From assembly GCF_000521485.1 (NCBI RefSeq), contig NZ_BAVS01000021.1, positions 1-52,826 of the forward strand: DNA of 52,826 bases. The letters are read 5' to 3'. The stretch is from Gracilibacillus boraciitolerans JCM 21714 (GTDB lineage: Bacteria; Bacillota; Bacilli; Bacillales; Amphibacillaceae). The position numbers and the translations under genes are program-made. Of this stretch, positions 41,258 through 51,079 are shown one piece after another; the stretch's first letter is position 1, and each line of letters opens with the position of its first letter. Under the pieces are notes generated by a model that was not told where the DNA came from, ran no database searches, and worked only from the letters and a program-made list of their open reading frames with translations.

Positions 41258-41345
41258 AGAATAAAAATAAAATCCGAGCGATGATGCGAATTCTTAAAAA
41301 AATTGCTTATCGTTCGGATTTTTTAATTGCATAAAAGGAAGATTA
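41258..41345 (+). repeat. Dispersed hairpin repeat, copy 3, serving as terminator
   Basis: Inverted repeat from ATCCGAGCGATGATGCGAATTC (41272) to TTCGGAT, then T6 and AATTGCATAA, nearly the same ending as copy 1. It follows the BCCT gene and can terminate it. Confidence 0.75.
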
Positions 41346-41413
41346 TGTGCATCTTAATACGTTACATCATTTGGCTTTGCGGCAGAAAATAGATGATATG
41401 TCCCTGCATTTTT

Positions 41414-41806
41414 TTATTCGATAAAACGTTTTCGATCCTCTGGTTTTGGAATCATACATTGATCTTTTTTTTCAAACCAACGATATCGGTTTTTAGCGAT
41501 TATCTGGTAGACACCATTACGAACAAATCTAGGAATAACCAAAAATATCGACAATAATGGGTAGAATCGATGTAACGACTTCGCAATTTTTAGTGCTGCA
41601 GTTGACTCTGTATAGTATTGATCTCCTTCAATTAAAATCAAACTATCTATTTCCTCAGGAACATTATGTTTAGCAACAAGTTGTTGCCCGATATTACTTT
41701 GCAATGAAGCAAACTGAAACTTTTGATGTGGATCACGCTTGATGATAAATTGCACACTACTACTGCAAAAATTACAAACACCATCAAATAAAATAATTCG
41801 TTTCAT
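41414..41806 (-). CDS. yuxK: DCC-family thiol-disulfide protein (DUF393), YuxK-like
   Basis: About 130 residues. The family signature DGVCNFC (DxxCxxC) is near the N-terminus, followed by the typical FQFASLQS and YTESTAALKIAKSL segments. Members are predicted thioredoxin-like oxidoreductases; the physiological partner is unknown. The ATG at 41806 is chosen over an upstream GTG at 41815 because an AAGGTGAG box fits its spacing. It lies between the BCCT gene and the antiporter and appears monocistronic. Confidence 0.85.
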   Translation of the reverse strand: MKRIILFDGVCNFCSSSVQFIIKRDPHQKFQFASLQSNIGQQLVAKHNVPEEIDSLILIEGDQYYTESTAALKIAKSLHRFYPLLSIFLVIPRFVRNGVYQIIAKNRYRWFEKKDQCMIPKPEDRKRFIE

Positions 41807-41932
41807 GAAAATCACTCACCTTTTGATCAATATATCATATTTTTCTCAAGAATGTATGAAAACTAGATATAAGATAAACGAAATCATAATACAACGCCCT
41901 TTACGCTTTGTTAAGGGGGGGCGTTATATTTG

Positions 41933-43787
41933 TTACACATATTCTAATAGCTGCTGGAGTTCCTCTACATATTCTGAGGATCCTGTTACAATTAACCGGT
42001 CGTTTAAATGTAATTCTGTATCACCATGAGGCACAATCGAATCATTCCCCCCGGAAGATTCTAACCATAATCACATCTCCGGTAAAAGGAAATTTCCTTA
42101 AAATAGTTCCATCATAATTAGAATTATTCATGTTTAGCTCATATAGAGCACTATCTTGCTGGGTAAATATATTAACAACATTAGGTGCTTCAATCATTGC
42201 TTTCAATAACGTCTTAGCAGATAATAAAACTGAGAATACATCCACACCCATTTCATTAAGTCGCTTTTCAATAGCTGGTATTTCTATTCGGGCAATCACT
42301 CGTTCTACTCCAATTCCCTTGGCATAAGCAGCAATTTCTTCGTTTCTTTCTTCACTTCCTGTAGAAACTACCACAATATCATTATTAAAAACTCCTGCAG
42401 CTTCAAGTGTATCAATTTCATAACTGTCTAATTCATTTATATCAAAAATCGATCTGCTTTGTGAATCCTCTATCTTTTCTTGTCTAGTATGGAAAAGGTG
42501 CGTCTCAAACTCCTTAGGATCTAATTCACGAACTACCGGAATCGTTGCTTGGTTTGTACCAATAAAAGAGACGGACTGCTGATATCCGGTTTCCTTTTGG
42601 TGCACATAGTATTTTTTGAAAAATGCTGGTGTAATAATACAGGATAACACTGCAACTAATACAAGTGCACCATGCATTTCTGCTGTAATAATTTCTAATC
42701 GTTCCCCGATTGTTGCAGCTGCTATTACTAGCGATAAGGTAGAAGTTAACAGCATACTTGCCGCTACCACAGTTTTTGTGTCATACCATTTTCTCAAGAT
42801 GGCAACAGGTAAAACTTTAGAAATAAGCAGAGCTAAAAATAATAGTGGAATCAAAGCAAGAACTTTCGGTTCATCAAATAATGCCCACAGATTCAAATTA
42901 ACTCCAACCATTACAAAAAAGATTGGTATTAGGAAGCCATAACCAAAGCTATCTAATTTCTGAACCAAGTCTTGATTTGGGGCTAAAAGAGATACTAACG
43001 CTCCAGCTAAAAAAGCACCTAATATATTTTCAGCTCCTACCGATTCAGATAATGCGACAAGGAATATAATTAAGGTAAATACAGCCCTTGTCCCAATTTG
43101 AATCGTACCTTTTGACATCGTTTCGATAAAGGATTGGTTTCGAAAATACTTCCCAACAAAATATAGTAATATACCGACACCAAACAATATCAGCAGCAAC
43201 CACATATTACCTGACTCATCCCCCCCATAAAAGGAAACGAATACTGCTAATAGAATCATGGTGACTAAATCTGCAATAACAGCAATCAAAAGAATCGTTT
43301 GACCTACATTAGTTTGAATGGCTTGCGCTTCTTTTAATGTAGGCACAACCACTCCTAACGAAATTGTCGAGATAATTAATGTCATTAGGTACACATTATC
43401 GATGAATCCAAAAATAACAAATAAATAAGATAAGATAAACGATAAAATTAAAATACCCACAAATACAATACTTGCTAAGAATACAGGACTCGGTATATGA
43501 GTGGTTGACTTATTTGGACTTTTACTTTTTTTATTAGAAAAAATCGAAAAATCTATTTCTAAACCACTTAAGAACATTAAGAAAATGAAGCCAAGTGTCG
43601 ATAAAGTCTGTAACCAATTACTCTCCTCCACTAAGTTAAAACCACTCTGTCCAATTATCAAACCAATTATAATTTCTGCCACCACAACAGGGATCATTTT
43701 CAACCGGAATCTGTGTAATAAAATTGGTGTTAAAAATGCTGCGATGATAACAATCACTAATGAACTGACAGATTCGCCTTGTTCCAT
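41933..43787 (-). CDS. yjbQ: K+/H+ antiporter, CPA2 with TrkA-N and TrkA-C, YjbQ-like (one frameshift)
   Basis: Reconstructed at about 618 residues. N-terminal CPA2 membrane domain of about 12 helices (TLGFIFLMFLSGLEIDF, SVGAENILGAFLAGALVSLL), then a TrkA-N-like nucleotide domain (VVVSTGSEERNEEIAAYAKGIGVERVIARIE) and a TrkA-C end. The frame breaks at the C6 run 42047-42052: IFRGE-stop should continue as RGNDSIVPHGDTELHLNDRL and on to the TAA at 41933. One base fewer restores the family-length tail. The C7 run at 43220 gives SFYGGDES, in frame. In B. subtilis yjbQ also borders the yjbP-yjbH set, so gene order supports the name. Confidence 0.85.
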
Positions 43788-43811
43788 GTTACAGCAACTC
43801 CTCTCCCCCCC

Positions 43812-45176
43812 TTATATTAAAAAGTTCATAAAAATGGTAGCCAGACCAAAGTATATAAAAATAGATGTTAAATCATTTAATGTAGTAATAAACGGTCCAG
43901 ATGCCACGGCCGGATCAATATTAAATCGATACATAATTAATGGAATAAACGCACCAGATACTGTTGAAACCAGCAGGGTGGCCATAATGGAAATACCTAC
44001 AAGGATACCTAAGAAAACATCACTATACCAAAATGCAATTAATAATGTAATAATAACACCACAGGACAGTCCAGTAATTAATCCTGTTTTTGCTTCCTGC
44101 CAAATCACTGCCATATTTCCTTTTTTCCTCATTTCACCAGTTGAAATGCTTCTAACCGCTACAGCTAATGCTTGTGTACCTGTATTACCGGCCATACCTG
44201 CTATGAGTGGAATAAATACTGCTAACATTGCTACTTTATCTAAGGTTTCTTCAAAGCGACCAATAACACTGGCTGTTAACATTCCTAAAAACAATAATAT
44301 AATTAACCATGGCAAACGCTTTTTAGCAGAAGATAATGCATTATCACCACTGCGCTCCACATCTGATATACCTGCAAGTTTTGAATAGTCATCACTTGCT
44401 TCTTCTTCCATAACGTCCATAATATCATCTACGGTAATAATTCCAAGTAAGTGATCTTGAAAATCGACAACAGGTAATGCCAAAAAATCATAATCACGCA
44501 TCATTTGTGCAATATCTTCTTGGTCTTCTCCTACCGGTACAGATACTACGCGCTCACTCATTACTTCTTGAATCAACCAATCGCCTTCCGCAATAATTAG
44601 ATCTCTTAACGAAATAACGCCTACTAACTTTTTATAAAAATTTACAACGTAGATATAATAGATTGTTTCAGCCTCAGGTGCTGCCTTTCTTAGGTGTTGC
44701 ATTGCTTCCTTCACTGTCATTTCCATATCAATCACAACAAATTCGGTTGTCATGATACTGCCGGCAGTTTTTTCTTCATAATGAAGTAATGCTTTTATTT
44801 CATCAGAAGCCTTTTTATCCATAATCGTTAAGAAGCTGGCCACTTTATTTTTATCTAATTCATTTAAAATATCTACTGCATCATCCGTTGACATGTTTTC
44901 CAATATTTTTGCAGCAAATGCTGGAATCATTTCAATAATAAATTCATCTACAAGATCACGATCTACCTGTTCAATTACTTCTGCCATTTCTTCTGGGGAA
45001 AGGTAGGAATAAATTAAAACACGTATATTCCCATCTTGCTCTTCAAAAATTTTCGCCTGATCATATGGATGCAATTCTAAAAATTCTGCCCTAAACTGAT
45101 CAATTTGTTCATCTATTAAAGCTTTTTGTATTTTTTCCCACATCTCCATTCTCTCTTGTTTTTCTAAATGTTCCAC
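43812..45176 (-). CDS. mgtE: Magnesium transporter MgtE
   Basis: 454 residues. Order: N-terminal MgtE_N helical domain (HPYDQAKIFEEQDGN), a CBS pair (AGSIMTTEFVVIDMEMTVKEA; GIITVDDIMDVMEEEASDDY), a plug helix, then five membrane helices with GMAGNTGTQALAVAVRS, the Mg2+ pore motif, and the conserved acidic positions near the end. Mg2+ binding by the N and CBS domains gates the channel. Complete frame. Only 24 bases separate it from the K+/H+ antiporter gene downstream, so the two may be cotranscribed. No Mg-sensing leader (M-box) was recognised upstream, where only about 130 bases separate it from the next ORF. Confidence 0.93.
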   Translation of the reverse strand: MEHLEKQERMEMWEKIQKALIDEQIDQFRAEFLELHPYDQAKIFEEQDGNIRVLIYSYLSPEEMAEVIEQVDRDLVDEFIIEMIPAFAAKILENMSTDDAVDILNELDKNKVASFLTIMDKKASDEIKALLHYEEKTAGSIMTTEFVVIDMEMTVKEAMQHLRKAAPEAETIYYIYVVNFYKKLVGVISLRDLIIAEGDWLIQEVMSERVVSVPVGEDQEDIAQMMRDYDFLALPVVDFQDHLLGIITVDDIMDVMEEEASDDYSKLAGISDVERSGDNALSSAKKRLPWLIILLFLGMLTASVIGRFEETLDKVAMLAVFIPLIAGMAGNTGTQALAVAVRSISTGEMRKKGNMAVIWQEAKTGLITGLSCGVIITLLIAFWYSDVFLGILVGISIMATLLVSTVSGAFIPLIMYRFNIDPAVASGPFITTLNDLTSIFIYFGLATIFMNFLI

Positions 45177-45385
45177 TATTCCGCCCCCCCTGTCACACTT
45201 TGTCTTTTTATTTTAGGATGTTAAAAGAATAACATATCCCGAAAAAAATTACGCTAATTTTACACATTCTTATCATTGATACATGTTAAAATAGTCAAAG
45301 AATCTTATTGTTTTTTATTCTCAAAGAAACAATAATACTCTATACTAGGAATAGACTAAAATTTCAAGAAAAGAAAGGTTCTATT

Positions 45386-46582
45386 ATGTCAGAAAATAAT
45401 ACAAATGCAAAACTAGATTATTCTTTAATATTTATCATTATTTTATTAGCAATTATAAGTGTGTTCACTTTATATACGTTGGATCCATATTTAGATCAGA
45501 ATCCATTGTTTCAAAATATGTATGTTAAGCAAATCGTATGGTATATTGCTGGATCGATAGCTATCGCAGTAATTATGATGTTTGATTACGACCGGTTTAG
45601 ACAAGTATCATGGGTACTTTATGGAATAGGTTTAATTTCACTTATTATGCTTTATTTTCACTTTCCTCCAGGTATAGCTCATGAAGTAAAAGGGGGGGCA
45701 TGGGGCTGGTTTAGTTTTCCCGGAATTGGAACAATACAACCTGCCGAATTTATGAAAGTATTCTTGATCATTTTTCTTGCTCATATTATGGTAGCTCATA
45801 ATGAAAAATATCCAGAACACACGATAAAGATGGACCTTTGGTTACTTTGTAAAATAGCGATTGCAGCACTTGTTCCTATCTTCTTTGTTGCGCAACAACC
45901 CGACCTTGGTGGGGGGGTATTGGTATTATCTGCTATATCAGCCTGCATGATACTTGTTTCAGGTATTAAATGGCGAATCATTTTAACTATTGTTGGTACC
46001 GTATTATTAAGTTTTATCACCATAATCTATGTATATCTAACCTATCCGGATAAAGTAAATGAATTTTTATATGATAAAGATTTAGGACATGTGGTAGCAC
46101 GCTTTCAAGGATGGTTGTTTCCTGATGACTACAGTCAAGAAGGTGCCTATCAAACGCTAAATGCAATGAAAGCAATAGGCTCCGGCCAGTTAGTTGGAAA
46201 AGGAATAGGTGACTTCGAAATGACCTATAAAATTCCGGAGTATCATACCGATTATATTTTTTCTGCTATTGCAGAACAATTTGGATTTTTCGGTTCAAGT
46301 ATACTAATTCTTATTTTTTTCCTATTAATTTATCGTTTAATTTTTATTGCGCTAAAAAGTAAAGATCCGTTTGCTAGTTATATGGTAACAGGTATAATTG
46401 GCATGTTCACCTACCAAATTTTCCAAAATGTTGGTATGTCTATTCAATTGTTACCTGTAACAGGACTTCCTTTACCTTTTATTGGTTATGGAGGCAGTTC
46501 GACATTAACTTACATGATTGCGATTGGAATCGTATTAAGTGTTTATTATCGTATAAAAACCTATATGTTTGACGAATCCTAA
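45386..46582 (+). CDS. FtsW/RodA/SpoVE-family glycosyltransferase, RodA-like
   Basis: 398 residues with ten membrane segments (SEDS family, peptidoglycan polymerase). Seen: PGIGTIQPAEFMKVF (the conserved PxE/FxK helix), QQPDLGGG, the large extracellular loop with FQGWLFPDDYSQEGAYQTLNAMKAIGSGQLVGKG and PEYHTDYIFSAIAEQFGF, and the end LPLPFIGYGGSS. These fit RodA more than SpoVE/FtsW. G7 runs at 45691 and 45910 give KGGAWGW and DLGGGVL, each one Gly over the family pattern, in frame. The ATG at 45386 has an AAGAAAGG box. Such genes often sit beside the yjb cluster in Bacillaceae; here it precedes prpE by 31 bases. Confidence 0.88.
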   Translation: MSENNTNAKLDYSLIFIIILLAIISVFTLYTLDPYLDQNPLFQNMYVKQIVWYIAGSIAIAVIMMFDYDRFRQVSWVLYGIGLISLIMLYFHFPPGIAHEVKGGAWGWFSFPGIGTIQPAEFMKVFLIIFLAHIMVAHNEKYPEHTIKMDLWLLCKIAIAALVPIFFVAQQPDLGGGVLVLSAISACMILVSGIKWRIILTIVGTVLLSFITIIYVYLTYPDKVNEFLYDKDLGHVVARFQGWLFPDDYSQEGAYQTLNAMKAIGSGQLVGKGIGDFEMTYKIPEYHTDYIFSAIAEQFGFFGSSILILIFFLLIYRLIFIALKSKDPFASYMVTGIIGMFTYQIFQNVGMSIQLLPVTGLPLPFIGYGGSSTLTYMIAIGIVLSVYYRIKTYMFDES

Positions 46583-46613
46583 AACTAAATGAAGCAGATA
46601 GGAGTTTTTCACA

Positions 46614-47349
46614 ATGAAAGTAGATATAGTCGGTGATATTCATGGTTGTTATCAAGAATTAATGGATTTATTAATGAAGTTGGGTTATCAATGGTCTGAA
46701 GGGAATATCTATCACCCCCGACAACCGACAGCTTGCATTTGTAGGAGATTTAGCAGATAGAGGACCTTGTTCATTAGATGTTATTCGTTTCGTTTACCAT
46801 GTTGTTATTGAGCTCAAACAAGGTTTTTATGTACCTGGTAATCACTGTGATAAGCTTTATCGTTATTTTTTAGGCAATAAAGTCATACCACAACATGGGT
46901 TAGAAACAACCATTGCTGAGTATCAAGAGCTTTCTACACAAGAACAAGAAATAGTAAAAAAGATGATGATCACTTTATATGAACAGGCTCCACTCTATCA
47001 GGTAATACATAAAATAGATACCGTTATCGCACATGCAGGTATTCCGGAAAAGTATATTGGGCGTAATGATAAAAAGGTAAAAACATTTGTGCTATATGGT
47101 GATATAACTGGAGAAACACTACATGATGGAAGACCTGTCCGCAGAGATTGGGCGCAACACTATCAAGGAAGTCATTGGATTGTTTACGGGCATACCCCCC
47201 CTGTCTTAGAGCCACGGTTTGTCAATCATACCGTGAATATTGATACTGGCTGTGTTTTTGGTAATCGCCTAAGCGCCTTTCGTTTACCAGAAGAGCACAT
47301 TGTCAGTGTCCATTCCCAACAACCTTTTATACAAGAAAAGTTTAGCTAA
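46614..47349 (+). CDS. prpE: Metallophosphatase PrpE, Ap4A hydrolase type (one frameshift)
   Basis: About 245 residues, calcineurin-like phosphoesterase. Seen: [13 protein letters not shown] (metal site 1), then, after a frame change, [15 protein letters not shown] (GDxxDRG), [20 protein letters not shown] and [11 protein letters not shown]. In B. subtilis PrpE (YjbP) cleaves Ap4A and acts on a phosphatase substrate. The frame breaks in the C5 run at 46717-46721: NIYHP-RQPT should read [15 protein letters not shown]; one C fewer restores it. The C7 run near 47196 gives HTPPV, in frame. The start has AGGAG. It is convergent with the pseudouridine synthase gene. Confidence 0.88.
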
Positions 47350-47385
47350 CCTTCTGAATTGGTAGTTTGTAAAGCGATATATGTG

Positions 47386-48284
47386 TTACTTTAATCTTTG
47401 CCATGCTTGTGCTATATCAGTTGCGAGTGGAATATTAAACTGCATTCGCTCTTTTGTCAACGGATGGTTAAATGCTAATTGATGACAATGAAGTGCTTGA
47501 CGTCCCAATGTCGTTGTTTCTCCCCCCATAGAGATCATCTCCAATTAAGGGATGCCCAACAGCTGAAAAATGAACTCTAATTTGATGGGTTCTTCCAGTC
47601 TCTAAGCTGACTTCCACTAAGGAAGCATTGTTTAGTTCTTCTTTTACTTGGTAATGTGTAATAGCTCGCTTCCCATGTGGTGAGACGGTGCGTTTAATAA
47701 TCGAGTCTGCATCTCTTTCAATAGGACAGGATATTGTACCTTTTTTTTTCTTGCAATAGCCCTGTAACAATGGCTTGGTATTTTCGATTTATTGTATGTT
47801 GATGTTGATCACGAAATAATATGGAATGAATGTAGCGGTTTTTAGCTATTAATAGTAACCCTGATGTATCACGATCTAATCTCGTGACAACATGTACCGT
47901 ATATGTTATCTGTTGTTGATCATAATAATAAATAACACCATTTGCCAAAGTATGACATGGATGAAGACGCGATGGTAACGTAACTATATTAGCTTTCTTA
48001 TTTAAAACTAATAATGCGACATCCTCATAAACAATATCAATCGGTATATCCTCAGCTACTAATAATTCACTTCTTTTTTCGGCTGGAAAAACCACTTCTA
48101 TCTGATCGTTTTCTTTAAGCGTATAACGGACATTTACTTCCTGGTCATTGACTAATAATTTACCCTCTTCAAATTTAACTGCAGTTAGTAACCGTTTTGA
48201 AATGCCAACTACATTCATTAAATAATCTCTTAATAACAGACCCGCATGCTCTTCATTTACATTCCATTTCAATTTGATCACCAA
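47386..48284 (-). CDS. yjbO: RluD-family pseudouridine synthase, YjbO-like (two frameshifts)
   Basis: Reconstructed at about 299 residues. N-terminal S4 domain ([29 protein letters not shown]), then the catalytic domain with [19 protein letters not shown] (RLD, the catalytic Asp) and [25 protein letters not shown]. It turns uridine to pseudouridine in 23S rRNA or tRNA. Breaks: an A9 run near 47741 (one extra A, LLQEKK then [10 protein letters not shown]) and the C6 run 47522-47527 (one extra base, DLYGG then [15 protein letters not shown]), after which the frame continues to a TAA at 47386. It overlaps the NAD kinase stop by a few bases, so it is likely translated from the same transcript. 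Confidence 0.85.
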
Positions 48285-49093
48285 CTCTTATCTTTCATCA
48301 GATATGAAAGAATCATGAACCTTTTCCAAAATGGGAAAGCTCTAAATCGAGCAAAGCGAATTTTTTCATCAGAGACTCGACATTCAATCCTGTCAATATT
48401 ATCGTAAATATCATTATAATGATCTAACGTAATTAAAAAATTGCGATCCTGATATAACGGTAACAACTCACAAACATGATGTTTCGGTAAAATTAATGGT
48501 GATCCAATTGTACGAAAAACACGATTATTAATCGATGCCATTTCGGCAATTTGAAGAGCATCTAAAGAAGGATGAATGATTGCACCACCTAACGCTTTAT
48601 TGTATGCAGTACTTCCTGAGGGTGTTGAAACACATAAACCATCTCCTCTGAATCGTTCAAAATGCGCGCCTTTTATATGCACATCGATTACTACTGTACC
48701 TTCATTTGATTTAACCGACACTTCATTCAATGCTAAAAAGTGCTTATAACCTTCTCCATTTTTCGAATGAATTTTTACATCTAATAATGGATATTCCACT
48801 ACTTCAAATGGTTTTTTTGCTATTTCGATAATTAATTTTTCTACTTCTTCCGGTACCCAGTCAGCGTAAAATCCTAAATGTCCCGTATGTATACCTATAA
48901 AGGCTGTATCTTTTAATCGATGCTGATAAGAATGAAAGGCTTCTAAAAAAGTCCCATCCCCCCCGCCAACAGAAACAATCAGCTCTGGTTCCTCCTCATC
49001 AAAAACGAAATCAAAATCATCTAAATATTTTTTCATTCGTCCCTTAATCATTTCTGATTTTTGATCACTTCTGGATAAAATTGTATAGTGCAT
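48278..49093 (-). CDS. ppnK: NAD kinase
   Basis: About 271 residues, NAD kinase (NadK, YjbN/YtdI family), making NADP+ from NAD+ and ATP or polyphosphate. Catalytic glycine-rich motif read as [14 protein letters not shown]; the family has GGDGT with two Gly. The extra Gly comes from the C7 run at 48958 and keeps the frame. Further signatures: [44 protein letters not shown], and the SP-LILPKHH end. The ATG at 49093 is used because GGAGG is eight bases upstream; in-frame starts at 49099 and upstream are poorly spaced. Middle gene of the yjbM-yjbN-yjbO operon. Confidence 0.92.
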   Translation of the reverse strand: MHYTILSRSDQKSEMIKGRMKKYLDDFDFVFDEEEPELIVSVGGGDGTFLEAFHSYQHRLKDTAFIGIHTGHLGFYADWVPEEVEKLIIEIAKKPFEVVEYPLLDVKIHSKNGEGYKHFLALNEVSVKSNEGTVVIDVHIKGAHFERFRGDGLCVSTPSGSTAYNKALGGAIIHPSLDALQIAEMASINNRVFRTIGSPLILPKHHVCELLPLYQDRNFLITLDHYNDIYDNIDRIECRVSDEKIRFARFRAFPFWKRFMILSYLMKDKSW

Positions 49094-49106
49094 GTTCATA
49101 CCTCCA

Positions 49107-49733
49107 TTATTTCTCGCGTATTTGTTTATTCGTCTTAAACATCCTTTGAGCATCTTGAATTTCGTCTTTTATTTTTGCCATCTCTTCATCCAATTTAAAA
49201 GCTGCTTCTGCTGCACGTTTTAATCTATCTTGCACTTTTACTGGTATTCGCCCTTCATATTTGTAATTAAGCGTATGCTCATTCGTCGCCCAAAAGTTCA
49301 TTGCTAATGTCCGAATTTGAATCTCTGCTGTTATTTTTCTTTCGCCATGAATGGTTTCGACAGGGTAGGAAATAATTAAATGATAAGAACGATAGCCACT
49401 TTCCTTTTTATGATTTATATAATCTCTTTCTTCGATAACTTCGAAATCATTACGAGAACATAATCGGTGCATAATATCATAAATATCATCAACAAATTGG
49501 CAAACCACTCTCACACCTGCAATATCTTGTAAGTCTGTCTCTATATCTTCCATATGTATATTCTTGCGATTCATTTTATCTATAATACTTGATACAGGCT
49601 TTACTCTACCTGTTACAAATTCTATTGGTGAATGGCTGGATTCATATTCAAATTGAGATCGCATTTCTTTTAGCTTTACTTTTAACTCTTCCACCACTTG
49701 CGAATATGGAGCCAAGAAATTTCTCCAATTCAT
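49107..49733 (-). CDS. yjbM: Small alarmone (p)ppGpp synthetase, YjbM/RelQ
   Basis: About 209 residues. RelA/SpoT synthetase domain only: [13 protein letters not shown], the substrate and magnesium region [17 protein letters not shown], and [24 protein letters not shown]. It makes ppGpp or pppGpp from GDP/GTP and ATP, independent of ribosome-bound RelA, in stress. An AGGTGGT box precedes the ATG at 49733 ([10 protein letters not shown]); the upstream in-frame start adds only four residues. It is followed 13 bases later by NAD kinase. The order yjbM-N-O is conserved in Bacillus and links alarmone supply to NADP and rRNA modification only by proximity. Confidence 0.9.
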   Translation of the reverse strand: MNWRNFLAPYSQVVEELKVKLKEMRSQFEYESSHSPIEFVTGRVKPVSSIIDKMNRKNIHMEDIETDLQDIAGVRVVCQFVDDIYDIMHRLCSRNDFEVIEERDYINHKKESGYRSYHLIISYPVETIHGERKITAEIQIRTLAMNFWATNEHTLNYKYEGRIPVKVQDRLKRAAEAAFKLDEEMAKIKDEIQDAQRMFKTNKQIREK

Positions 49734-49921
49734 TTCAAGCACCACCTAATTTATCTTTATCAGTGATTATTTTACCATATTTCAAAAAAAAGAAGTAATG
49801 ATAGGCTATTTCGTATTCTTTGATTTTTCAGATACAATCCTTCAAAATAAAATAGACATCATTTACAGGATAAAATCACAGGAACATAATTTACAGTTAA
49901 GATAAAGAAGGAGTTGAAGAT

Positions 49922-50503
49922 GTGGCACAGGAAGTTGAGATTGAATTTAAGAATCTTTTAAACAAAGCGGAATATCACCACCTTGCTGATCATTTTCGTT
50001 CACATAAGTTCACAACAACAGAACAAATTAATCATTATTTTGAAACTTATGATTTTCAACTAAAGAAACATCATGCAGCATTACGTATTAGAGAAAAAGC
50101 CAGAAGTTTTCAATTAACATTAAAACAACCCAATCCTAAAGGTGCTGGGTTATTGGAAACACATGCTGACTTAACAGAAACAGAAATGAATGAATGGATA
50201 AGTGGCAACTACATTTCAAAAACAGAAATTCAAAATGCTCTGAATGCTATACAAATTCACTTAAAAGATTTGAAATATGGTGGCATGTTAAAAACCTTTC
50301 GAATGGAAATAAATTATAAAGATACGCTACTTGTATTAGACAAAAGTGAATATAATAATCAGACAGATTATGAATTAGAATTAGAAGCACAAGAAGAAAA
50401 ACATGGCTACAAAGTTTTTAACGAGATACTTAATGAGCACCAAATTCCTAAACGATCTACTGCAAATAAAATTGAACGATTCTATCAGTCATTAAACATT
50501 TAA
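49922..50503 (+). CDS. yjbK: CYTH-domain protein, YjbK-like
   Basis: 193 residues. The N-terminus EVEIEFKNLL carries the ExExK signature of the CYTH (triphosphate tunnel) fold. Further conserved charged strands LRIREK, QLTLKQP, and FRMEINYKDTLLVLDKSEYN, ending in the family helix pattern. CYTH enzymes bind or hydrolyse triphosphates (thiamine triphosphate, inorganic triphosphate); the actual substrate is not certain. GTG start with AAGGAG eight bases upstream; an ATG three bases earlier is out of frame. It is divergent from yjbM, with about 190 bases between the two starts that could hold shared promoters. Confidence 0.88.
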   Translation: MAQEVEIEFKNLLNKAEYHHLADHFRSHKFTTTEQINHYFETYDFQLKKHHAALRIREKARSFQLTLKQPNPKGAGLLETHADLTETEMNEWISGNYISKTEIQNALNAIQIHLKDLKYGGMLKTFRMEINYKDTLLVLDKSEYNNQTDYELELEAQEEKHGYKVFNEILNEHQIPKRSTANKIERFYQSLNI

Positions 50504-50677
50504 AAGATTATCCATATAGGATGTGAACACTGTATAATAACAGTTAAACCCTTATTAAACATGGTGTTTTATCATCAAAACACATAATTTGCTAGTTCGC
50601 TATAAACACTGTTACAATATAGTAACATAAAGAATAATATTCTTCTTTAGTGACATGGTATGAAAGGTATGAAGGAT

Positions 50678-51079
50678 ATGACAGATTCAGTGCGCTCCAT
50701 ATATGAGATGATTGGCGGACAACAAAAAATTGAAGAATTAGTTGAGGCTTTTTATGCAAGAGTTTCTAAACATCCTGATCTAATTCCACTTTTTCCTGAT
50801 GACTTTACAGAAGTTGCAAGGAAACAAAAACAATTTTTAACTCATTTTTTTGGAGGTCCACCGTTATATATACAAGAACATGGGCATCCAATGTTAAGAA
50901 AGCGACATTTACGCTTCCCTATCACTCCAACAAGAAAAGATGCCTGGTTAACCTGTATGGCAGGTGCTTTGGAAGAAGCAAATATTAAAGAACCTTATCG
51001 AAGTGCAATGTTTGATCGGCTTACATTAACAGCCAATCACATGATGAATACACCTGAACAGAAAGGAGAATCATTGTGA
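50678..51079 (+). CDS. yjbI: Truncated group II haemoglobin, YjbI-like
   Basis: About 133 residues, trHb2 family. Seen: [22 protein letters not shown], the E-helix segment [11 protein letters not shown], the proximal His in [16 protein letters not shown] and the C-terminal MMNTPEQ. Haem protein that binds oxygen; in Bacillus it works with SpxH (YjbH) and has been linked to protection from, and oxidation of, YjbH. Three in-frame ATGs (50660, 50669, 50678) exist; the last has GAAAGG about ten bases upstream. The stop overlaps the GTG of the next gene by four bases (GTGA), so the two are translationally coupled. Confidence 0.9.
   Translation: MTDSVRSIYEMIGGQQKIEELVEAFYARVSKHPDLIPLFPDDFTEVARKQKQFLTHFFGGPPLYIQEHGHPMLRKRHLRFPITPTRKDAWLTCMAGALEEANIKEPYRSAMFDRLTLTANHMMNTPEQKGESL

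Noticed and set aside
43501-44388. Long plus-strand frame opposite YjbQ and MgtE
   Set aside because: It is the antisense shadow of two well-recognised membrane protein genes.
45177-45385. Mg2+-sensing riboswitch ahead of mgtE
   Set aside because: The short leader shows no recognisable M-box helices; only a C7 run and AT-rich sequence are seen.
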